A stretch of 10,043 nt of DNA from Spirochaetaceae bacterium (GTDB taxonomy: Bacteria; Spirochaetota; Spirochaetia; Treponematales; Breznakiellaceae), in contig JAISOO010000175.1 in NCBI GenBank assembly GCA_031275595.1, positions 1-10,043 of the forward strand, in the 5' to 3' direction. A model generated the notes under the pieces. It worked only from the letters and a program-made list of their open reading frames with translations. It was not told the origin of the DNA and searched no databases. Position 1 is the first letter of the stretch. Every line of letters begins with the position of its first letter. This document shows, piece after piece, positions 6,210 to 10,043 of the stretch. The translations under genes and the position numbers were made by a program.

Positions 6210-8180
6210 CTACAATGACCCCCGATACGACCCCAGAAAACGGAAATCTTCGGTTTTTGTTTTTAGCTCCTCAATGGCCGTGTCAAAGGTCCCTCCGGAT
6301 TCGGGGATGTTCACGTCCACATAAAAAAGATAACGCCAGGGTTGCCCCTGGATGGGCCGGGATTCCAGCTTGGAAAGATTGATCCCCCGTTCGCTCATGA
6401 TTTTAAGGCAGGCAAAGAGGGACCCCGGGGTATCGGGAACTGAAAAAACCAGGGAAGCCTTAGTAGGGGCTTCCGAACCTAAACTGGGGGGAACGGAGAC
6501 CTTGTCCCCGATCCTCCGGGTGATGATGACAAACCGGGTGTAGTTTAAGGGATTGGTCTCAATTCCCAGTCTGAGAACCTTGAGGCCGTGGATCTTGGCG
6601 GCGGCTTCCCCGGCAATAGCCGCTACCTTGGTTGCCCCTTCCCGGGCAATGGAAGCCACCGCGGTGGCGGTATCGTTACAGGCCTCAAGCTGCCAGTGGG
6701 GATATTTGTCCAGAAAATCCCGGCATTGGGCAAAGCCCTGGGGGTGGCTGCGGACTATTTTTATGGCATCAAGATCGGCTTTTTCATCCCCGATAAGACA
6801 GTGGACTATCCTGAGTTTTAATTCCCCTACAATGGCGATGTCCGGGTAACGTAAAAAGAGGTCGTAATTCTCGTGGACCGAGCCGGCCAGGCTGTTTTCC
6901 ACGGGGACTATCCCCGCCAGGGCGGAACCGTCCAGTACCGCGTCAAAAACCGCCTGAAAAGAGGGACATCGCAGCCGGGGCGCCTCCTCGCCGAAGACCC
7001 TCATCAGGGCCTGTTCGGCAAAGGCGCCGCTTTCCCCGGAAAAGGCCGCCGGGGCCTCCCCGGCCTCCAGAGGCGGCTCCCCGCCCCCCGGGTTTGTCCG
7101 GAGCTCCGTATGGCGGCTCCCCCCTCCATGGGAGGGCAGCGGGGTACGGAGCAGTTCTTTCCCGACCACCGGGGCCAGGGCTTCAATATCCCGCATGAGC
7201 CGTTCAAATTGTTCGGGGTAGAGGGATTGGGGGCCGTCGGAAAGGGCTTCGTCCGGCCGGGGGTGCACCTCTATGGTCAGGCCGTCGGCCCCGGCGGCTA
7301 TGGCCGCCAGCCCCGCGGAGCTTACCTTGGCCCGGATCCCCACCGCGTGACTGGGATCCACGATTACCGGCAGGTGGGAGAGGGCCTTGACCACGGGGAT
7401 GGCGGAAATGTCCAGGGTATTCCGGGTATAGGTTTCAAAGGTCCGGATCCCCCGCTCGCAGAGGACCACATCCTGGGTCCCCGAAGCCAAAAGATATTCG
7501 GCGGAGAGAAGCCATTCTTCAATAGTCGCCGAGGGGCCCCGTTTCAGTAGCACCGGCTTCCCCAGGGAGCCGACCCTTTTGAGCAATTCATAGTTTTGCA
7601 TATTCCGGGCGCCAATCTGGAACATGTCGGTGAGGTCCTGCATCCGGACCGCCAATTCCGGGGAAACCACCTCGGTTACGATGGGCATACCCTGGGCTTC
7701 CCCCGCGGCTTTCATGTATTCCAGCCCCCGCATCCCCAGGCCCTGGAAGGCGTAGGGACTGGTCCGGGGCTTAAACGCCCCCCCCCGGAGGATCACCGCC
7801 CCGGATTCCCGGACCATGGCGGCGGTTTCCATGATCTGCTCCCGGCTTTCCACGGCGCAGGGACCGGCGATCACCGAAATCCGGGAGCCGCCGATTTTTA
7901 CCAGGCCGGGGGACTGGGCCGCCCCCCCCACGCTCACAATGGTATCCTCGGTCCTGGTCTCCCGGGATGCCAGCTCATAGGGCTTGGAGGTCGCCGCCAC
8001 CCGCTCCACCCCGGGCAGCAGGCTGAGTTCCCGGATATCCACCACCCCCTTCCCGGCGGCGCCGATGATCTCATCTTCCCCCAGAGACTGCTCCCGGATA
8101 CTAAAGCCCCGGTCTTTGAGATATATCCGAACCATTTCCTTATCATGAACCGAAACGCCTTGAGACAAAACCACTATCAT
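6210..8180 (-). CDS. Fused DAHP synthase (type I-beta) and prephenate dehydratase with ACT domain
   Basis: The 656-residue chain joins two aromatic amino acid enzymes. Residues 1-70 are the ferredoxin-like regulatory domain seen in Thermotoga-type DAHP synthase. The barrel (about 95-335) condenses PEP and erythrose-4-phosphate: AGPCAVE 105-111 (metal ligand C108), LRGGAFKPRTSP 131-142, QIGARN 188-193, LLKRG 211-215, CERGIRTFE 241-249, DPSH 275-278, E304 and D315. A Gly/Pro-rich linker (about 340-378) follows. Prephenate dehydratase spans about 379-560: FSGESGAF 380-387, PVENSLAGSV 426-435, NDTATA 502-507 and the catalytic TRF at 548-550. The ACT domain (about 574-656) keeps the phenylalanine-binding ESRP at 606-609. 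There is no chorismate mutase domain. I start at ATG 8180, with GAGG 5 bases upstream; a GTG at 8228 only adds 16 unrelated residues. Phenylalanine feedback on both halves is likely but inferred. Confidence 0.95.
   Translation of the reverse strand: MIVVLSQGVSVHDKEMVRIYLKDRGFSIREQSLGEDEIIGAAGKGVVDIRELSLLPGVERVAATSKPYELASRETRTEDTIVSVGGAAQSPGLVKIGGSRISVIAGPCAVESREQIMETAAMVRESGAVILRGGAFKPRTSPYAFQGLGMRGLEYMKAAGEAQGMPIVTEVVSPELAVRMQDLTDMFQIGARNMQNYELLKRVGSLGKPVLLKRGPSATIEEWLLSAEYLLASGTQDVVLCERGIRTFETYTRNTLDISAIPVVKALSHLPVIVDPSHAVGIRAKVSSAGLAAIAAGADGLTIEVHPRPDEALSDGPQSLYPEQFERLMRDIEALAPVVGKELLRTPLPSHGGGSRHTELRTNPGGGEPPLEAGEAPAAFSGESGAFAEQALMRVFGEEAPRLRCPSFQAVFDAVLDGSALAGIVPVENSLAGSVHENYDLFLRYPDIAIVGELKLRIVHCLIGDEKADLDAIKIVRSHPQGFAQCRDFLDKYPHWQLEACNDTATAVASIAREGATKVAAIAGEAAAKIHGLKVLRLGIETNPLNYTRFVIITRRIGDKVSVPPSLGSEAPTKASLVFSVPDTPGSLFACLKIMSERGINLSKLESRPIQGQPWRYLFYVDVNIPESGGTFDTAIEELKTKTEDFRFLGSYRGSL
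7103..7152. repeat. Nested inverted repeat within the linker of the DAHP synthase-prephenate dehydratase gene
   Basis: GCTCCGTA (7103-7110) and TACGGAGC (7145-7152) form an 8-bp perfect outer inverted repeat. Inside it, CCCTCC (7122-7127) pairs with GGGAGGG (7130-7136), giving a 6-bp stem with a 3-base loop. Both arms lie in the part of the gene that encodes the Gly/Pro/His/Thr-rich stretch between the two enzyme domains, around residues 343-360. No second copy occurs in this window. A captured small palindromic element is possible. Confidence 0.5.
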
Positions 8181-8252
8181 GAGAACCTCGGTATTATTGG
8201 AATAGAGGGCGCCATACCCTCCGGACACTCCCGGCTATGAACCGCGGGCCGG

Positions 8253-8738
8253 TTAAAACATAAGGCTTACCACAGAAGGCTTAAGTTTTGAGAAGTCCTC
8301 TTTTGTTTTTAACGCGCCGTTTTTTTTGAGATGTATAATATACGCGGCGTATTTTTTGTCCGCCATGGCGATGTGGGTCAGGATCCAGTCCCGAAGGAAG
8401 CGGACAAAAACATTGGGGACGAATTTTTTACCCTCCTCAAAGGCCTTAACCTCCTCCAGTATCTGTTTGACGAATTCCTCGTGCTGCTTTTTGTGGACGG
8501 CGAATTCAGGATAATTGACGTTTTGCAGAACCCGCTCTTCCGCGCTGAAATGGAACTTTACATAATCCACCGTTCCCTGAATCGCGATCTTAAAGCTTTC
8601 CCGGGCGGCTTCATCCCCCTGGAGGCAGCTCTCGTACAGCGCGTTGGTCAGGCGGATAAGCTCCTTATGCTGGTCGTCTATCAGGGGAATGCCGATTAAA
8701 TACCGGTCATCCCATTCAACAATCATATTATCAGTCAT
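8253..8738 (-). CDS. Bacteriohemerythrin
   Basis: This 161-residue protein is a hemerythrin-like four-helix bundle that binds oxygen at a non-heme di-iron site. All seven expected ligands are present in order: H24 (DQHKEL), H63 and E67 (FHFSAEE), H82 and H86 (HKKQH), H122 and D127 (THIAMAD). Bacteriohemerythrins are usually near 135 residues; this one ends with about 25 extra, Lys-rich residues after the iron site, with no recognised domain. Proposed family roles are oxygen storage, sensing or scavenging, which fits an oxygen-sensitive bacterium. A near-perfect AAGGAGGT lies about 4 bases before the ATG, suggesting strong translation. M5 is a possible later start but lacks such a site. The aromatic fusion gene begins 72 bp downstream on the same strand, so the two may share a transcript. 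Two short GC hairpins in that gap (8231-8252 and 8205-8221) lack T-runs. Confidence 0.95.
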   Translation of the reverse strand: MTDNMIVEWDDRYLIGIPLIDDQHKELIRLTNALYESCLQGDEAARESFKIAIQGTVDYVKFHFSAEERVLQNVNYPEFAVHKKQHEEFVKQILEEVKAFEEGKKFVPNVFVRFLRDWILTHIAMADKKYAAYIIHLKKNGALKTKEDFSKLKPSVVSLMF

Positions 8739-8836
8739 AGGTACCTCCTTATGAAACTTTTACCGATTAGTCTTATATAAGATATAAAAATACGGGGATA
8801 GTTACAATCCTTAAAAAATAGGGTATATTGGAAAAT
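8739..8836. promoter_or_regulatory. AT-rich divergent promoter region with 12-bp palindrome
   Basis: This 98-bp gap separates the divergent hemerythrin and HAD phosphatase genes and is much richer in A+T than its surroundings. On the - strand, TTGTAA and TATCTT are 17 bases apart and could serve the hemerythrin gene. On the + strand, TATATT at 8824-8829 and TATAAA at 8783-8788 are possible -10 boxes, both with poor -35 partners. TCTTATATAAGA at 8771-8782 is a perfect 12-bp palindrome and a candidate operator, although A/T palindromes are also common by chance in promoters. Confidence 0.5.
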
Positions 8837-9634
8837 ATGGAAAAAGATCTGGAATATATCAGGTCCAAACGGGCCTTCATTATCGACATGGACGGGGTGA
8901 TCTACCACGGAAACATGGTGCTTCCCGGGGCGGTGGATTTTGTGGAATGGCTGACCCGCAGCGGCAAGGCGTTTCTCTTTTTGACCAATACCAGCGAACG
9001 CTCCCCCCTGGAACTGTCCCAAAAGCTTGCCCGGCTGGGGATCATCGTGGATCCGCAACATTTTTACACCAGCGCCCTGGCCACGGCGGGGTTTCTGGCG
9101 TCCCAAAAACCCGGGGGTTCCGTATACGTCATCGGGGAACCGGGGTTGATCCAGGCCCTGTACGATGCGGGGTTCACCATGAACAACGTGAATCCCGATT
9201 ATGTGGTGGTGGGGGAGGGCAGAGGTTACAGCCTGGAAGCCCTGGAACGGGCGGTCAAACTGGTCTTTGGGGGGGCCCGGTTGATCGGTACCAACCCGGA
9301 TCTGACCGGGCCGGCGGAAGGGGGGATAGTTCCGGCCTGCGGCTCCCTGGTAGCCCCCATCGAATTGGCCACCGAGACCAAAGCCTATTTTGTGGGGAAG
9401 CCCAACCCCCTGATGATGCGGCACGGCCTCCGGCGGCTCCAGGCAAAGCGGGAGGAAACGGTCATTATCGGGGACCGGATGGATACGGACATCGTCGCCG
9501 GGGTGGAAGCGGAAATCGAGACGGTCCTGGTCCTTTCGGGGGTTACCCGGATGCCGGACATTCCCCGTTTTCCCTACCGGCCCCGGCATATTCTGGAGGG
9601 GGTCTTCGAGATCCCCCCGGACCCGCAGGGGTAA
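8837..9634 (+). CDS. NagD-type HAD-superfamily (class IIA) phosphatase
   Basis: This 265-residue protein carries all HAD motifs of the NagD/4-nitrophenylphosphatase class IIA group. The nucleophile and acid are D17 and D19 (IIDMDGVIY), motif II is LTNTS at 49-53, the motif III lysine is K188 in VGKPNP, and motif IV is GDRMDTD at 212-218. The segment GTNPDLTGPAEGG at 151-163 followed by PACGS is typical of the class IIA cap region. Members dephosphorylate small metabolites such as nucleoside monophosphates or sugar phosphates with Mg2+ in the cytoplasm. E. coli NagD acts on UMP, but substrate cannot be transferred at this level. I choose ATG 8837; a TTG at 8828 would add three residues. Neither start has a convincing Shine-Dalgarno sequence. 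The gene stands alone, divergent from hemerythrin and convergent with the next gene. Confidence 0.93.
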   Translation: MEKDLEYIRSKRAFIIDMDGVIYHGNMVLPGAVDFVEWLTRSGKAFLFLTNTSERSPLELSQKLARLGIIVDPQHFYTSALATAGFLASQKPGGSVYVIGEPGLIQALYDAGFTMNNVNPDYVVVGEGRGYSLEALERAVKLVFGGARLIGTNPDLTGPAEGGIVPACGSLVAPIELATETKAYFVGKPNPLMMRHGLRRLQAKREETVIIGDRMDTDIVAGVEAEIETVLVLSGVTRMPDIPRFPYRPRHILEGVFEIPPDPQG

Positions 9635-9644
9635 GGGGGTAATT

Positions 9645-9684
9645 AACCGCCGATGTTCGTGGCGGTTCGTGCTGCGTTTTTTTT
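9645..9684 (+). terminator. Probable terminator of the HAD phosphatase gene
   Basis: AACCGCC (9645-9651) and GGCGGTT (9661-9667) form a 7-bp perfect stem beginning 11 bases after the phosphatase stop codon. A run of eight T (9677-9684) follows, 9 bases beyond the stem. The gap between stem and T-run is longer than in a typical intrinsic terminator, so confidence is moderate. Confidence 0.45.
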
Positions 9685-9744
9685 CCCGCCCTGGCAGCCT
9701 GTTGCACTGGTAGGTTTTTGCGTTGCTTTGGCAGTTTGCAGGGT

Positions 9745-9771
9745 AAAAAATCGCCTTGCAGGCGATTTTTT
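9745..9771. terminator. Strong bidirectional intrinsic terminator
   Basis: An 11-bp perfect stem, AAAAAATCGCC (9745-9755) with GGCGATTTTTT (9761-9771), encloses the loop TTGCA. With A-run, GC core and T-run it is symmetrical and can end transcription on both strands. It is placed between the converging HAD phosphatase and Sua5-type genes. Flanking bases 9731-9738 (GCAGTTTG) and 9795-9802 (CAAACTGC) form a further 8-bp inverted repeat around it. Confidence 0.88.
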
Positions 9772-9808
9772 GGGGTTTTACGCGCAAAGCGCAACAAACT
9801 GCTGGGGA

Positions 9809-10043
9809 TTAGGGGGCCGGATCTTCCCGGGCTGCGGCCTTGCGGAGCCGGTCGTTGATGGCCGGCCCCAGCCCCCCGGGGGGGGCTTCCTCGGCGCGGA
9901 TCCGGGAGAGGCCCAGCCGGTCCAGCTCGTGGAGGGTGTCAAAGAGGTTCGCCGCGGCCTCGGCGGTGTTCCCCTCCGGTGAAAGGGCCCGGATTCCGGG
10001 GAAGGGGCCGGCCCCGGCTTTGTCCCGCAGCCACCGGTCCCGG
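9809..10043 (-). CDS. C-terminal end of Sua5/TsaC-type L-threonylcarbamoyladenylate synthase (partial, 5' end outside window)
   Basis: On the - strand an open frame enters from the right edge (first whole codon at 10042) and ends at TAA 9809-9811, giving 77 residues. It matches the end of the extra C-terminal domain of Sua5-type proteins: LSPEGNTAEAAANLFDTL, then ELDRLG, then GLGPAINDRLRKAAA, where the family shows a pattern like 'EAA-NL---L--LD-LG---I-AE----GLG-AI-NRL-KAA'. The full enzyme makes threonylcarbamoyl-AMP from threonine, bicarbonate and ATP for the t6A37 modification of tRNAs that read ANN codons. The catalytic YrdC domain would lie outside the window. The C-terminal domain points to the longer Sua5 form rather than the short TsaC. 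The coding sequence is extremely GC-rich, including a C6G8 run at 9872-9885. Confidence 0.8.
   Translation of the reverse strand, partial: RDRWLRDKAGAGPFPGIRALSPEGNTAEAAANLFDTLHELDRLGLSRIRAEEAPPGGLGPAINDRLRKAAAREDPAP

Noticed and set aside
8181..8228. GTG at 8228 as start of the DAHP synthase fusion
   Set aside because: The added 16 residues match nothing in the family, while ATG 8180 has GAGG at proper spacing and gives the usual MIVVL start.
6873..8240. Two long + strand frames (about 225 and 214 codons) opposite the DAHP synthase-prephenate dehydratase gene
   Set aside because: Composition is low-complexity Gly/Pro/His/Arg and the opposite strand encodes a continuous, well-conserved enzyme.
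9655..9671. Direct repeat of GTTCGTG (9655-9661 and 9665-9671)
   Set aside because: Two copies of seven bases overlapping the proposed terminator stem; too short and too few for a repeat array or an attachment site.
8735..9787. A 350-codon open frame on the - strand opposite the HAD phosphatase gene
   Set aside because: It covers a gene with every HAD motif, runs through the promoter region, and its product is a Pro/Gly/His/Arg-rich shadow typical of the antisense frame in GC-rich DNA.
9872..9885. C6G8 run as a possible sequencing error or phase-variable site in the Sua5-type gene
   Set aside because: The frame reads correctly through it with the expected family sequence on both sides, so there is no sign of a frameshift.
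9653..9982. A 109-codon + strand frame after the HAD phosphatase
   Set aside because: It crosses a strong terminator hairpin and lies antisense to the recognisable Sua5-type C-terminal domain.

Overview
The window is an ordinary bacterial chromosome segment of high GC content, with many runs of C and G. The gene set suggests an anaerobic or microaerophilic fermentative bacterium. It includes a bacteriohemerythrin, a DAHP synthase of the Thermotoga/Bacillus type fused to prephenate dehydratase, and sugar genes of types common in gut Spirochaetota and Firmicutes. My best guess is a spirochaete of the termite-gut Treponema kind, but this is an impression from protein style and no marker gene in the window proves it.

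Left part (1-6121) is a carbohydrate catabolism locus built from two converging transcription units. On the + strand the tail of a D-2-hydroxyacid dehydrogenase runs into a phosphotriesterase-family (probable sugar lactonase) gene. On the - strand, read right to left, are a FucI/AraA-like isomerase family protein, an FGGY carbohydrate kinase, a Gfo/Idh/MocA oxidoreductase and a zinc-dependent medium-chain alcohol dehydrogenase. These four are tightly spaced, and two of the stop codons form part of the next gene's ribosome binding site. A hairpin at 1104-1138 separates the two converging units. Two sugar/polyol dehydrogenases, an isomerase, a kinase and a lactonase together imply uptake and breakdown of a rare sugar, sugar acid or cyclitol. 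The substrate cannot be read from the sequence, and no transporter or aldolase lies inside the window.

Middle part (6210-8738) is on the - strand. It holds a bacteriohemerythrin followed by a two-enzyme fusion, DAHP synthase plus prephenate dehydratase with an ACT domain. The fusion joins the entry step of the shikimate pathway to the phenylalanine branch step on one chain. Its linker contains a nested inverted repeat and looks like inserted sequence. A 98-bp AT-rich divergent promoter region (8739-8836), with a 12-bp perfect palindrome, separates this unit from the next gene.

Right part (8837-10043) has a NagD-type HAD phosphatase on the + strand, an intergenic region of about 174 bp with one likely and one strong terminator hairpin, and the C-terminal end of a converging Sua5/TsaC-type threonylcarbamoyl-AMP synthase gene that runs off the window. 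I saw no tRNA, rRNA, CRISPR array, insertion sequence or phage gene. Apart from the uncharacterised sugar pathway and the AroG-PheA fusion with its odd linker, the content is housekeeping or metabolic.
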